Origin: Enterobacter cloacae complex sp. R_G8
Lineage (GTDB): Bacteria > Pseudomonadota > Gammaproteobacteria > Enterobacterales > Enterobacteriaceae
Reading direction: 5' to 3'
Assembly: GCF_024599795.1 (NCBI RefSeq)
Contig: NZ_CP102246.1
Span: 2,914,001 to 2,978,000 of the forward strand
Length of the DNA: 64,000 nucleotides
A program made the translations under genes and the position numbers. Each line of letters begins with the position of its first letter. The first letter of the stretch is position 1. The notes beneath the pieces were generated by a model. The model had not been told where the DNA came from, did not search any database, and saw only the letters and a list, made by a program, of their open reading frames with translations. Positions 1 to 9,031 of the stretch are shown here, piece after piece.

Positions 1-63
1 AATATCCGTTAGTCCGTAGCCGATACTAACCGGAATGGTAATTTTTTTAGCCGCACGAGACAT
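1..63 (-). CDS. N-terminus of a GPH-family sugar/hexuronide:cation symporter (partial)
   Basis: Only the first 21 codons are in the window, because the gene continues past the left edge. The peptide starts MSRAAKKITIPVSIGYGLTD, which resembles the start of glycoside-pentoside-hexuronide symporters such as YicJ or glucuronide carriers. It lies 27 nt downstream of the uxaC stop on the same strand, so it is probably the last known gene of the hexuronate operon and would import a hexuronide or aldonate across the inner membrane. The family call rests on a short stretch. Confidence 0.6.
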   Translation of the reverse strand, partial: MSRAAKKITIPVSIGYGLTDI

Positions 64-90
64 ATTTCATCCCCACTTGATGAAGTGAAT

Positions 91-1497
91 TTAAAATTTG
101 AAATAATTATTAGCGTTGTCGTGGCAAATATTTTTTATCATCCGCGTGAGAATATCGTTATTATCAGGGACTTCTCCCCGCTCCACCCAACCGCCGATCA
201 TATTGCATAGAATGCGGCGAAAATAATCGTGGCGGGTATAGGAAACCAGGCTGCGGGAGTCGGTCAGCATGCCGACAAAATTCATTAACAGCCCCTGATC
301 TGCCAGGCTGTTGAGCTGGTTTTCCATCCCGCGACGGGTGTCGTTAAACCACCAGCCGGAGCCGAATTGCATCGGTGATTTCACTCCCCGTTCTGCACTC
401 TGAAAATTGGCGATCGTCGTCGCGACAATATCGTTGTAGCTGGGGTTGAGGTTATACAGAATGGTTTTCGGCAGCGCGTCTGCAAGGGCCATGGCATCCA
501 GCAGTTGATTAATATTCGCAGCAAGATTGACCTGATCCGTCAGTGAATCAAACCCGGTATTTATGCCCAGGGCACGGTACATGCGGGTATTATTATTGCG
601 TATCGCACCGAAGTGTATCTGCATGGCCCAGTCATGCTGCCGGTAATAACGCGCGAGCATGATAAAAATAGCACTGTCAAGAATCGCGCTATCCCGCGCG
701 TTGAGATGTTCACCCTGCCGTTTACGGACAAATATCGATTCCACGATACTGTCATCCGCAGCCTGAAAATGGATTTCCACGGGGCCATGATCCGAAATAC
801 GGCACCCCATGGCGTGGAACCAGGCAATACGCTCGCCGAGCGCAGCAGCAAAATCGCTGAAGGCGTGAATGGACCGCCCCGTCAGCTCCGCTAATCGTTC
901 GGTAAAGTCGGCGAACTGATGCGCATCCGGCGTAAAAACGTCATCCGGGCGGAATGTCGGTAAGACCTTGACGTTAAACGTCGCGTCATCGCGCAATAAC
1001 TGATGGTAACGCAGGTCATCCAGCGGTGCGTCTGTGGTACAAATGACCTCCACTTTTGAGCGTTTAATCAGTTCGCGGGGCGTAAAATCAGGCTGTTGTA
1101 ATAAACGATTACAGCGTTCCATTATTTCACGCCAGTTATGGCTGCCCAGCGGTTCATCACAGGAAAAATAGTGATGCAGCTCTAAATGCGTCCAGTGATA
1201 GAGCGGATTGCCATAGCTGGCGTCGACCGTTTCAGCCCACGCCGCAAATTTTTCTTCCGCGGTGGCGCTGCCCGTAATGAATTTTTCATCTATACCGTTG
1301 GCGCGCATGGCACGCCATTTGTAGTGATCGCCTGCAAGCCAAAGCTCGGTAATGTTCTCCAGCGGTTTATTTTCGAAAATATCTTTCGCAACCAGATGAC
1401 AGTGATAGTCAATTATCGGCAATTCTTTCGCGACGTCGCGATATAACGCAACGCCCCTGGCATTGCTAATCATAAAATTATCATTAATGAAACTCAT
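91..1497 (-). CDS. uxaC: Uronate (glucuronate) isomerase
   Basis: UxaC interconverts D-glucuronate with D-fructuronate and D-galacturonate with D-tagaturonate, the first cytoplasmic step of hexuronate catabolism. The 468-residue protein is close to the usual 470. It has the amidohydrolase-fold H-x-H signature in IDYHCHL near residues 29-35 and looks full length. Its ATG overlaps the stop of the upstream transporter (ATGA at 1494-1497), so the two are probably translationally coupled. In E. coli K-12 uxaC lies with uxaA elsewhere, so its presence beside rspAB here is unusual and supports a uronate or aldonate role for the operon. Confidence 0.95.
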   Translation of the reverse strand: MSFINDNFMISNARGVALYRDVAKELPIIDYHCHLVAKDIFENKPLENITELWLAGDHYKWRAMRANGIDEKFITGSATAEEKFAAWAETVDASYGNPLYHWTHLELHHYFSCDEPLGSHNWREIMERCNRLLQQPDFTPRELIKRSKVEVICTTDAPLDDLRYHQLLRDDATFNVKVLPTFRPDDVFTPDAHQFADFTERLAELTGRSIHAFSDFAAALGERIAWFHAMGCRISDHGPVEIHFQAADDSIVESIFVRKRQGEHLNARDSAILDSAIFIMLARYYRQHDWAMQIHFGAIRNNNTRMYRALGINTGFDSLTDQVNLAANINQLLDAMALADALPKTILYNLNPSYNDIVATTIANFQSAERGVKSPMQFGSGWWFNDTRRGMENQLNSLADQGLLMNFVGMLTDSRSLVSYTRHDYFRRILCNMIGGWVERGEVPDNNDILTRMIKNICHDNANNYFKF

Positions 1498-2879
1498 AGC
1501 AGCGCTCCATATTTCCGTGACTCACCTGCCTCATTGTTCAGCGCCTGTGGTTCAGCCGCGTCTTGTGCTGCGCTCAAATCACGGTCGCGCACTTCCGGCA
1601 TGAAAATGGCTGAAACCAGACCAATCACGGAATAGGCAATCAGCATCGCGACAATCGGCCACCAGGAGCCGGTCATGTTGCAGAAGATCCCCGCCAGCAC
1701 CGGACCAAAGCCCACCGCCACCAGACCGCCCGCCTCTTTGGAGATGGCCATGCGGGTAAAGCGATTACGCGAGCCAAACATCTCCGCCATCGTGATGTTT
1801 TCCAGCGCGAACAGCCCCAGCACCGCGAAGTTATGAATGACAATAATCGAGAGCATAATGACGCCCGGCGCATAGCTTTTATCGACGATAATCGACAGCA
1901 TCGGGTACGCCAGAATGATGGCGGAGACGTTGAGCAGGATATACGGCAGACGGCGCCCGACTTTGTCCGACAGCCACCCCAGCAGCGGGATAGAGATAAA
2001 CCCGAGGATTGAACTTATCATCAGCGCATCGGTGGGGATCGCTTTATCAAACAGCAACGTCTGCACCAGATACCCGGCAAGGAACGTCTGGATCAGACCG
2101 GAGTTACCCGCCTGACCAAAACGCAGCCCGGTGGCCAGCCAGAAGGATTTGCTTTTCACCATCGCCCCAAGGGAAGTATCCGGCTTCGCCACCGGTACGG
2201 CAGCTTCAGCGTCGTTCACTTTTTCGAATACCGGGCTCTCTTTCAGGTTCATACGCAGCCAGATGGCGAAGATCATCACGACGACGCTGGCCAGGAACGG
2301 TACACGCCAGCCCCATGCCACCAGTTCTTCACGATCGAGAGCAAAGAACATCACCGCCCAGATCGCCGTGGCACTCAGGGTTCCGCAGTTGGTCCCCATC
2401 GCCACCAGCGAGGAGATGATCCCGCGTTTGCCCTTTGGCGCATACTCGGCCAGCATGGTTCCTGCACCGGAGATTTCTGCCCCGGCACCCAGCCCCTGAA
2501 TAATGCGCAGCGTCACCAGCAGGACCGGCGCAAAAATGCCAATCTGGCCGTAGGTCGGCAACACGCCAATCAGGGTGGTACAGATCCCCATCATGGTGAT
2601 GGTAATAAACAGCACTTTTTTGCGACCAATCCTGTCGCCCATTCTGCCGAAGATAAAGGCCCCGACGATGCGCGCGATATAGCCTGCGCCGTAGGTTCCC
2701 ATCGCCAGGATCAGCGCCATCGCGGCGGATTGTTCCGGGAAGAAGATCTCATGGAAGACCAGTGCGGCTCCCAGCGAGTAGAGCTGGAAATCCATAAACT
2801 CCAGCGCAGTGCCCAGCCAGCCGGATACGGCAGCTTTCACCAGGTCTGAAGTCGTTCTTTGAGGTTGTGCTTGAGTCAT
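1494..2879 (-). CDS. ydfJ: MFS metabolite:H+ symporter, YdfJ type
   Basis: This inner-membrane transporter of the metabolite:H+ symporter family has 461 residues and about 12 hydrophobic segments. The loop after the second helix carries GRMGDRIGRKK, the classic MFS motif. The sequence closely resembles E. coli YdfJ, which also sits beside rspB but borders the Qin prophage in K-12; here it is intact. It lies between the dehydrogenase and uxaC and overlaps uxaC by 4 nt, so its substrate is probably an aldonate or uronate (inference). A short stem-loop separates it from rspB. Confidence 0.9.
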   Translation of the reverse strand: MTQAQPQRTTSDLVKAAVSGWLGTALEFMDFQLYSLGAALVFHEIFFPEQSAAMALILAMGTYGAGYIARIVGAFIFGRMGDRIGRKKVLFITITMMGICTTLIGVLPTYGQIGIFAPVLLVTLRIIQGLGAGAEISGAGTMLAEYAPKGKRGIISSLVAMGTNCGTLSATAIWAVMFFALDREELVAWGWRVPFLASVVVMIFAIWLRMNLKESPVFEKVNDAEAAVPVAKPDTSLGAMVKSKSFWLATGLRFGQAGNSGLIQTFLAGYLVQTLLFDKAIPTDALMISSILGFISIPLLGWLSDKVGRRLPYILLNVSAIILAYPMLSIIVDKSYAPGVIMLSIIVIHNFAVLGLFALENITMAEMFGSRNRFTRMAISKEAGGLVAVGFGPVLAGIFCNMTGSWWPIVAMLIAYSVIGLVSAIFMPEVRDRDLSAAQDAAEPQALNNEAGESRKYGALL

Positions 2880-2915
2880 AATGGCTATCTCTGCAAGGTA
2901 AGATGCGTACCACTC

Positions 2916-2937
2916 AGAGCCTGTCTGCGCAGGCTCT
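2916..2937 (-). repeat. Intercistronic stem-loop between rspB and ydfJ
   Basis: AGAGCCTG (2916-2923) and CAGGCTCT (2930-2937) form an 8-bp stem with a 6-nt loop. There is no U-tract, so a role in RNA stability or partial attenuation within the operon is more likely than full termination. Confidence 0.55.
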
Positions 2938-2952
2938 TAACCGCGTAAATTA

Positions 2953-3972
2953 TTATTGGCCGAAAGTGAGCAAGACTTTGCAGCACTGCCGCTGGTCTTT
3001 CTCAAACAGTTCGATGGCGTCTGTCACGTGGTGGTAGTCAAAGGTGTGGGTAATCAGTTTTTCGGGGTTGATCAGCCCCTTTTCCAGCCAGTCGATCACA
3101 ACCGGGAATTTGTTGGCATTCAGGCGCGAGGAGAATATCGACAGCTCTTTGCCGGTGATCCCCTGCTGAACAATCTGGCTCGGATCGCTGGAAAAGCCCA
3201 TCAGCACGATACGTGCCGCCGGGGAAGCCAGAGCTATCGCTTCCTGCAAAATCGACGGATGACAGGCGGCATCAATAATTAACGTCGGTTTGATGGCTTT
3301 TTCTTCCAGCGCCTTGTGTAAATCGAGATTACCGTTGTTCAGGACCCAGTCCGCGCCGCTGCGTTGCGCCATCGCCAGCCGTTCATCAATGCGGTCGACG
3401 ACAATCACCTGCCTGACGTTGTAGACGCCTTTCAGCGCCTGCACGGTAACCAGCCCCATCGGGCCTGCGCCATACACCAGGGCGATATCCTGTTCCGTCG
3501 GTTTTGCCTGCCCGGTGACGTTGGCAGCAATGGTGAATGGCTCGACCATCACGGCGTGTTTATCGGGAATGGCGTCCGGGATGGGCCACGTATTTTTCGC
3601 CGGTACCACGGCGTATTCCGCAAAGCCGCCGTCGCGATGCACGCCGAGCACGACCAGGGAGGTACACACGTTCGGTTTACCCACCGAGCACGGATAGCAG
3701 TGCCCACAGCTGATCACCGGATCAACGGAAACCCGCTGCCCCAGGCGTCCGGGGTCAACGCCCTCGCCCGTGGCGTCAATCACACCAAAAAATTCGTGCC
3801 CGATAACGCGCGGATATTTCGCGAAGGGGTTATGCCCGCGGTAGATATGGCTGTCGGAGCCGCAGATCCCGGCAAGTTTAATGGTGACACGCACTTCCCC
3901 TGCCCCCGGTTGCGGGAGTGGACGCTCTTCAATCACCAGCTGGTTGGGCTGTTGGATCACTACGCTTTTCAT
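2953..3972 (-). CDS. rspB: Zinc-dependent medium-chain alcohol dehydrogenase, RspB type
   Basis: This cytoplasmic NAD(P)-dependent zinc dehydrogenase has 339 residues. GICGSDSH and GHEFFG hold catalytic zinc ligands. CGHCYPCSVGKPNVC is the structural four-cysteine zinc lobe, and VYGAGPMG is the Rossmann glycine motif. I start it at 3972 because GAGGAG lies about 7 nt upstream; a longer frame would start inside the end of rspA. It follows rspA by 14 nt. Related RspB-like enzymes have been linked to oxidation of L-gulonate to D-fructuronate, which would suit the uxaC neighbourhood, but the substrate here is inferred. Confidence 0.9.
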   Translation of the reverse strand: MKSVVIQQPNQLVIEERPLPQPGAGEVRVTIKLAGICGSDSHIYRGHNPFAKYPRVIGHEFFGVIDATGEGVDPGRLGQRVSVDPVISCGHCYPCSVGKPNVCTSLVVLGVHRDGGFAEYAVVPAKNTWPIPDAIPDKHAVMVEPFTIAANVTGQAKPTEQDIALVYGAGPMGLVTVQALKGVYNVRQVIVVDRIDERLAMAQRSGADWVLNNGNLDLHKALEEKAIKPTLIIDAACHPSILQEAIALASPAARIVLMGFSSDPSQIVQQGITGKELSIFSSRLNANKFPVVIDWLEKGLINPEKLITHTFDYHHVTDAIELFEKDQRQCCKVLLTFGQ

Positions 3973-3986
3973 CGTTCGCTCCTCGT

Positions 3987-5201
3987 TTACCAGTTCCACA
4001 GCGTGCCGTCTTCCAGACGAGCCACAGGCAGGTAGGCCGGATCGTACGGGTATTTCGCGGCCAGCTTTTCGTCGAACTCAATCCCCAGACCCGGCTTGTC
4101 GCCCGGGTGCATATAGCCGTTGTCGAAGCGCCAGTTGTGCGGGAAGACTTCAAGCATCTGTTCGGAATAGCCCATATATTCCTGCACGCCGAAATTTGGC
4201 ACCCACAGGTCGAAGTGCAGCGCGGCAGCATGGCAAATCGGCGACAGATCGGACGGGCCGTGTGACCCGGTCCGCACCTGGTAGAGCGAGGCAAAGTCTG
4301 CAATACGACGCATGCCGGTGATCCCGCCTGCATGGGTAATGGTGGCGCGAATGTAGTCGATAAGCTGCTCTTCAATCAGCTGCTTGCAATCCCAGATGCT
4401 GTTAAAGACTTCACCCACGGCAATCGGCGTGACGGTGTGCTGGCGGATCAGGCGGAAGCACGCCTGGTTTTCAGCAGGCGTAGGATCTTCCATCCAGAAC
4501 ATGCGGAATTCTTCGATGCTCTTACCGAAACGCGCCGCTTCAATCGGCGTCAGGCGGTGGTGCATGTCATGCAGCAGATGTTCGTTGAAGCCAAATTGAC
4601 TGCGCACCGCGTCGAACAGCTTCGGCGTGAAGTCGAGGTATTTCTCGGTAGACCACAGCTGCTCTTCAGGCCAGTCCCCTTTGGTAGCAGGCTCATATGC
4701 CAGCCCTTTCCCCTTCGACATGCCGTAGGTGGTTTTCATTCCCGGCACGCCGCACTGGACGCGGATCGCCTTGAAGCCCATCTCTTTATGACGGGCGTAA
4801 TCTTCCAGCACGTCGTCAATGGTGTGCCCGGTGGTGTGGCAATAGACCATCACGCCTTCGCGGGAGGCACCGCCCAGCAGCTGGTAAAGCGGCATGTTTG
4901 CGGCTTTGGCTTTGATATCCCACAACGCCATATCCACGGCGGAGATTGCCGACATGGTGACCGGGCCGCGACGCCAGTAGGCGCCTTTATAGAAGAACTG
5001 CCAGATATCCTCGATGCGGTGCGCATCGCGGCCAATCAGCTGCGGGCAGAGGTGGTCTTTCAGGTAAGAGGCGACGGAGAGTTCGCGTCCGTTCAGCGTG
5101 GCATCGCCAAGACCGACGATGCCTTCATCGGTCGTAATTTTAAGGGTGACAAAGTTACGCCCCGGGCAGGTGACAAATACTTCAGCCCCGACAATCTTCA
5201 T
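3987..5201 (-). CDS. rspA: Mannonate dehydratase-like enolase-superfamily protein, RspA/ManD
   Basis: This 404-residue member of the mandelate racemase/enolase superfamily is the usual ManD/RspA length. Characteristic residues are visible: the D and following histidines in [10 protein letters not shown] in WMEDPTP and E in AVGEVFNS supply metal ligands and an active-site histidine, and a C-terminal SHGPSDLSP segment is present. The family dehydrates D-mannonate (and sometimes D-gluconate) to 2-keto-3-deoxygluconate, but some members have very low activity. It is the first gene of the operon, and uxaC plus RspB downstream fits feeding fructuronate/mannonate into catabolism. The E. coli name comes from an older starvation-sensing proposal. 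Confidence 0.9.
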   Translation of the reverse strand: MKIVGAEVFVTCPGRNFVTLKITTDEGIVGLGDATLNGRELSVASYLKDHLCPQLIGRDAHRIEDIWQFFYKGAYWRRGPVTMSAISAVDMALWDIKAKAANMPLYQLLGGASREGVMVYCHTTGHTIDDVLEDYARHKEMGFKAIRVQCGVPGMKTTYGMSKGKGLAYEPATKGDWPEEQLWSTEKYLDFTPKLFDAVRSQFGFNEHLLHDMHHRLTPIEAARFGKSIEEFRMFWMEDPTPAENQACFRLIRQHTVTPIAVGEVFNSIWDCKQLIEEQLIDYIRATITHAGGITGMRRIADFASLYQVRTGSHGPSDLSPICHAAALHFDLWVPNFGVQEYMGYSEQMLEVFPHNWRFDNGYMHPGDKPGLGIEFDEKLAAKYPYDPAYLPVARLEDGTLWNW

Positions 5202-5261
5202 AATTCCTTTCCTTCCATCGCATGTTGTGATGGGGGAAATTTACGCAACTGAGCTACTACC

Positions 5262-5271
5262 ATACAAGTAT
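5262..5271. promoter_or_regulatory. Small palindrome upstream of rspA, possible GntR-type operator
   Basis: ATACAAGTAT (ATAC-AA-GTAT) lies about 60 nt upstream of the rspA start in an otherwise plain intergenic region. FadR/UxuR-class GntR regulators use short palindromes of this kind, and rspAB in E. coli is controlled by a GntR protein. I see no regulator gene in the window, so the assignment is tentative. Confidence 0.3.
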
Positions 5272-5312
5272 AACGATCAAAATATACGCGGACGATCACA
5301 AAATCAGGGCGC

Positions 5313-5639
5313 TCAGGCGCGCCCCCAGCCAGCAACGATAATCAGCATGCCGCACAGGGCAATCAGGGCCCCGGCCCAGTCGTAGGCGCTGAGTTTTACC
5401 CCATCGACCACGCGTAACCACAGCAACGCGGTACAGACATAAACCCCACCGTAGGCGGCATAGACGCGGCCGCTGGCCGCCGGATGAAGCGTTAACAGCC
5501 AGACAAACAGCGCCAGCGCAACGCCCGCCGGGATCAGCAGGAGTACAGTTGCCCCTTTCTTCAGCCAGAGCCAGGGAAGGAAGCAGCCGATAATTTCACA
5601 GAGCGCGGTGGCAAAAAATAGCAGCGTTGTTTTGATCAT
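5313..5639 (-). CDS. ynfA: YnfA family small membrane protein
   Basis: This 108-residue inner-membrane protein has four predicted hydrophobic helices, matching UPF0060/YnfA in length and sequence (for example [13 protein letters not shown] near the start and [14 protein letters not shown] in the middle). YnfA belongs to the small multidrug resistance-like fold and has been tied to drug efflux in Shigella. It is transcribed alone, divergently from ynfB. Confidence 0.93.
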   Translation of the reverse strand: MIKTTLLFFATALCEIIGCFLPWLWLKKGATVLLLIPAGVALALFVWLLTLHPAASGRVYAAYGGVYVCTALLWLRVVDGVKLSAYDWAGALIALCGMLIIVAGWGRA

Positions 5640-5792
5640 ATTTCATTTCGGGTGAGGATTTATTTAACCATCATACCTGATGATACCGTTTACTTTTCCA
5701 TACCTGCGCCGCGGGTATGCCGTCATTTCTGTTTGGTGTAGAATCTGAACAGGGTAACGTGATTATCTGCACCGATTCAAAAAGGAAACGCT

Positions 5793-6131
5793 ATGAGTAC
5801 ATTAAGCAAACGCCTTTGTCTGACCGCCGCACTGGCGCTGTCAACGCTCGCCTTCGCTGCAACGGCTACCGCCGAAACCAGCAAACTCATTATTGAGTCT
5901 GGCGATAGCGCGCAGAGCCGCCAGAACGCCGCGATGGACAAAGAACAATGGAATGACACCCGCAGCCTTCGTCAGAAGGTGAACAAGCGTGCTGAGAAAG
6001 AGTGGGACAAAGAAGATGTCGCCTTTGACGCACGTGATAAGTGTCAGCAAAGCGCAAACGTTAATGCCTACTGGGAGCCGAACACCCTGCGTTGCCTGGA
6101 TCGTCGCACGGGTCGTACGGTAGCACCGTAA
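5793..6131 (+). CDS. ynfB: UPF0482 periplasmic protein YnfB
   Basis: A 112-residue exported protein with an N-terminal signal peptide ending near ATATA-ET (about residue 27). The mature part is charged and contains two cysteines (DKCQQ, LRCLD) that could form a disulfide. It matches YnfB by sequence and position. AAAGGAAA precedes the ATG. The stop codon shares a base with the start of speG (TAATG), so the two genes are co-transcribed. The function is unknown. Confidence 0.92.
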   Translation: MSTLSKRLCLTAALALSTLAFAATATAETSKLIIESGDSAQSRQNAAMDKEQWNDTRSLRQKVNKRAEKEWDKEDVAFDARDKCQQSANVNAYWEPNTLRCLDRRTGRTVAP

Positions 6132-6688
6132 TGCCGGGTCTTGAGGTTAAACTGCGGCCGCTGGAGCGCGAAGATTTGCGCTTCGTCCACCAGCTCGACA
6201 ACAACGCCAGCGTGATGCGCTACTGGTTTGAAGAGCCGTACGAGGCGTTTGTCGAGCTGTCCGATCTGTACGATAAACACATTCACGATCAGAGTGAACG
6301 GCGTTTTGTGGTGGAGTGTGAAGGCGAAAAGGCCGGGCTGGTTGAACTGGTGGAGATCAACCACGTGCATCGCCGGGCTGAATTCCAGATCATTATCTCC
6401 CCGGAGCATCAGGGTAAAGGCCTGGCCTCACGGGCGGCGAAGCTGGCGATGGACTACGGATTCAACGTGCTGAATCTGTACAAGCTCTATCTCATCGTCG
6501 ATAAAGAGAACGAAAAAGCGATCCATATCTACCGTAAGCTGGGCTTTATGGTGGAAGGCGAGCTGATCCACGAGTTCTTTATCAACGGGGAATACCGCAA
6601 CACCATTCGCATGTGCATTTTCCAGCACCAGCATCTGGCCGGACACAAACCGTCTGGTGCCAGCCTGCTGAAACCTACCGCGCAGTAA
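6131..6688 (+). CDS. speG: Spermidine N1-acetyltransferase
   Basis: SpeG transfers acetyl from acetyl-CoA to spermidine or spermine in the cytoplasm, detoxifying excess polyamine. The 185-residue protein begins [16 protein letters not shown] and has the GNAT acetyl-CoA loop HQGKGLAS near residues 95-102, followed by the [20 protein letters not shown] helix. I use the ATG at 6131, which overlaps the ynfB stop. A strong hairpin overlaps the stop codon. The puu and mdtJI genes in this same window make polyamine homeostasis a recurring theme. Confidence 0.96.
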   Translation: MPGLEVKLRPLEREDLRFVHQLDNNASVMRYWFEEPYEAFVELSDLYDKHIHDQSERRFVVECEGEKAGLVELVEINHVHRRAEFQIIISPEHQGKGLASRAAKLAMDYGFNVLNLYKLYLIVDKENEKAIHIYRKLGFMVEGELIHEFFINGEYRNTIRMCIFQHQHLAGHKPSGASLLKPTAQ

Positions 6689-6697
6689 CCTGCGCGG
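6678..6697. terminator. Hairpin at the speG/ynfC convergent junction
   Basis: CCGCGCAG-TAAC-CTGCGCGG forms an 8-bp GC-rich stem with a 4-nt loop that includes the speG stop codon. It lies between two convergent genes and probably acts as a bidirectional terminator, although the T-tract is short. Confidence 0.6.
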
Positions 6698-6705
6698 CTT
6701 TACTC

Positions 6706-7416
6706 TCAGTAGTATTCAATGGTGTTTTTTATGCTGTACTTGCGCTCAACCGCGGGTTTCACGCTGTCGTCGGTGATCGTCAGGTCGCAGCTCACCGGGT
6801 TATTGTGCCGGTCGTAATCGCAGCTCTGCTTCACGTTCCCCAGCGGTTTGTCATTCAGTAAACTCACTGCCGAGTAATCCATTCTTTTGCGCAGATCCTT
6901 CGAGGGTGTCGACTGTACGGATAAGTGCTGACCCCCGGAAACGGTGGTTTTGCCGAGCGGATAACCATCTGCGTCATAGCGATACTTCACTTCCATCTCT
7001 TTACCGTGCGCCGCGACCACAAATCCGTTGTCATCGGTATCCCACGTCACACCGGCAGACGGCAGTTCCGCCAGCTGGCATTTGCCCTGCAGTTTCACTT
7101 TTCGCTGCTGGGTTTCTGCATCGATGTAGTAGTTGGCATCCAGCACCAGCGCGACGCCGGTATTCGCTTCAAGATCGTGTAGCTCAAGCGTATCAAAGCA
7201 CCCTTCTGTCGACATCGTCCCGGTCACCCGTTTGGAGACCTCGCCCTTGTCGTTAAACAGCGTCTGGGTAAAGTCTTTGACCGGGCCGCGCAGCGGGTCA
7301 AAATCAAACTCATTCGAAAAACTCGCCATCTCAGGCGTGAACGACAGCGGCGCGGAATTGTTGTCGCACCCCACCAGTGTCGCGGCCAGTAGCGTTATCG
7401 CTGCGTATTTCTTCAC
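6706..7416 (-). CDS. ynfC: YnfC family lipoprotein (UPF0257)
   Basis: An approximately 236-residue lipoprotein. The signal KKYAAITLLAATLVGC ends in a lipobox (L-V-G-C), so the mature protein starts with an acylated cysteine followed by DNNSAP. Asp at position +2 suggests retention in the inner membrane. The start is taken as GTG at 7416, which gives a normal lipoprotein signal; an upstream ATG at 7452 would add 12 residues before the basic pair. It matches YnfC in sequence and position. The function is unknown. Confidence 0.88.
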   Translation of the reverse strand: MKKYAAITLLAATLVGCDNNSAPLSFTPEMASFSNEFDFDPLRGPVKDFTQTLFNDKGEVSKRVTGTMSTEGCFDTLELHDLEANTGVALVLDANYYIDAETQQRKVKLQGKCQLAELPSAGVTWDTDDNGFVVAAHGKEMEVKYRYDADGYPLGKTTVSGGQHLSVQSTPSKDLRKRMDYSAVSLLNDKPLGNVKQSCDYDRHNNPVSCDLTITDDSVKPAVERKYSIKNTIEYY

Positions 7417-7663
7417 ATCATTTACCGATTCAGGGAGATTATTCCCAATCATATTAGCAAATACAGAGAGTTAACGAATAGTGATTCGTTTTTCTTCGTT
7501 TCACACCAGACGGCGAGGTGACTTATAGCAAATTCCAATAGCACGTCAGAAATGTATAACTATCTGAAATATATCTAATTTCTATAACATTTTTTGCCTA
7601 CTACAATTGTAATTCAGGATATTAACTGACCCTTCTTTTTAACAACGAGAATGGGGTTTCAAA

Positions 7664-8146
7664 ATGGCAATTCCTGCATACCTTTGGCTAAAGGACGATG
7701 GCGGAGCAGATATTAAGGGCGCTGTAGATGTACAGGATCGTGAAGGAAGTATCGAAATTTTAGGCTTCGGTCATGGACTGCATCTACCCACCGACAGCTT
7801 AACGGGAAAGATAACAGGCACGCGCGTGCATAGCGCTCTGGTTTTTGAGAAGGAATTCGACAGCTCAAGCCCTTACCTCTATAAAGCCGTAGCAAAGGGT
7901 CAGACGTTTAAAAGTGCGGAGTTCAAATGGTACAAGATTAACGACGCTGGCCAGGAAGTCGAATACTTCAACATGTTACTGGAAAACGTCAGAGTTGTCG
8001 CAATATGCCCTCTTATGCATGACATAAAAAACCCGGCTACTGAAAAGCATAATCATCTCGAAAGCATCTCATTGCGTTATGAAAAAATAACATGGAGACA
8101 CTGTGACGGTAACATTATTTTCTCAGATGAGTGGAAAGACAGATGA
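7664..8146 (+). CDS. hcp: Type VI secretion Hcp family protein
   Basis: Hcp forms the hexameric inner tube of type VI secretion and carries cargo effectors. The 160-residue protein begins MAIPAYLWLKDDGGADIKG and includes GFGHGLH, HSALVFEKEFD and YLYKAVAKGQ, all typical of the Hcp/EvpC family, at the normal length. AACGAGAATGGGG precedes the ATG weakly. The stop overlaps the toxin start (ATGA at 8143-8146), which couples tube and effector translation. No other type VI structural genes are in the window, so this is an orphan Hcp islet that would depend on an apparatus encoded elsewhere. Confidence 0.93.
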   Translation: MAIPAYLWLKDDGGADIKGAVDVQDREGSIEILGFGHGLHLPTDSLTGKITGTRVHSALVFEKEFDSSSPYLYKAVAKGQTFKSAEFKWYKINDAGQEVEYFNMLLENVRVVAICPLMHDIKNPATEKHNHLESISLRYEKITWRHCDGNIIFSDEWKDR

Positions 8147-8622
8147 TTCGATGTACTTTTCATTTAAATGGAGGACAATTGTCAACATTAAGCTGTCCAG
8201 GTCTGGGATTTTTTCCTGCATATTCCGGAAATGCTGGACCGAATAGAAATAATCCCGACGCAGTTGCGATTCCGAAAGTCGGTCCATTACCACCGGGGTT
8301 GTATTACATCGTTACCCGGCCGCGAGGGGGATTAAAAGCACGCTGGAAAGACACCATCAAAGAGCTTGAAAGTGGCTCCAACCGTGACTTTTGGTTTGCT
8401 CTTTATCGTGCCGATGAACATATTGATGACATTACATTTATTGATAACGTAGAGCGTGGTTCTTTCCGCTTGCACCCCGCTGGGCAGTCTGGGATCAGTA
8501 ACGGATGCATCACACTGCCAAACCATGCGCACTACACAATCTTAATGCATGCTTTGTTAGCCTCGGGAGCGATGATGATCACCTCTGAATTAAAAGCCCT
8601 TGGTACAATACAGGTATATTAA
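8143..8622 (+). CDS. Tlde1-like L,D-transpeptidase toxin (DUF2778), type VI effector
   Basis: This 159-residue protein carries the L,D-transpeptidase-like signature H111-P-A-G ... S-N-G-C122-I-T-L, with His and Cys as catalytic residues, preceded by LPPGLYYIV. DUF2778/Tlde1 effectors act in the periplasm of target bacteria, cutting or altering peptidoglycan tetrapeptide stems. No secretion signal is seen, as expected for Hcp-borne cargo. I use the ATG at 8143 that overlaps the hcp stop. The adjacent small membrane protein is the likely immunity partner. The effector assignment is from motif and context. Confidence 0.88.
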   Translation: MIRCTFHLNGGQLSTLSCPGLGFFPAYSGNAGPNRNNPDAVAIPKVGPLPPGLYYIVTRPRGGLKARWKDTIKELESGSNRDFWFALYRADEHIDDITFIDNVERGSFRLHPAGQSGISNGCITLPNHAHYTILMHALLASGAMMITSELKALGTIQVY

Positions 8623-8858
8623 TGAGCGCAAAAAAAAGAGCATTCACCTGGATAGTCGAAACCATGATGTTGTTTGTCATATATTCCGCGTTGTGCTATT
8701 TCCTTCCAGACATTGAACTTTACCATCTCTACACAAGTCATTTCGGTTTTGTTACCGAACTGACGTGGAATGAAAACTATACGCTAACACTGTTTATCCT
8801 CTCGTTTTTCTTTAACGCCCTGTTGATATATCTGTGGGCTTTAAAAAAGGGAATATAA
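8622..8858 (+). CDS. Small membrane protein, probable immunity to the Tlde1-like toxin
   Basis: A 78-residue protein with two hydrophobic segments: one around residues 10-30 (WIVETMMLFVIYSALCYFL) and one around 52-72 (TLTLFILSFFFNALLIYLWA). Its ATG shares a base with the toxin stop (TAATG). Position, size and membrane topology match an immunity protein that guards the periplasm against self-intoxication. No specific family was recognised, so the role is inferred from synteny. Confidence 0.7.
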   Translation: MSAKKRAFTWIVETMMLFVIYSALCYFLPDIELYHLYTSHFGFVTELTWNENYTLTLFILSFFFNALLIYLWALKKGI

Positions 8859-8863
8859 TTATT

Positions 8864-8888
8864 GGGCGGTGATAATGCCGCCTTTTTT
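8864..8888 (+). terminator. Rho-independent terminator of the hcp islet
   Basis: GGCGG (8865-8869) pairs with CCGCC (8878-8882) around an 8-nt loop and is followed by six T residues. It ends the three-gene type VI islet. Confidence 0.85.
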
Positions 8889-9031
8889 GTTGCACGAATA
8901 TTATTTTCTTCCATCGGAATGAAGGCATAAATTTAAACAAATCATAAGAAAATTCAGAATGTGCAACCAAAAACAATTACTTACATAAACTCTGCTAACA
9001 TTAATCTACACACAGAGAAAAGGAGCTACAG

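Noticed and set aside
7664..8858. A complete type VI secretion cluster
   Set aside because: Only Hcp, an effector and an immunity gene are present; no sheath, baseplate, ClpV or membrane-complex genes occur in the window.
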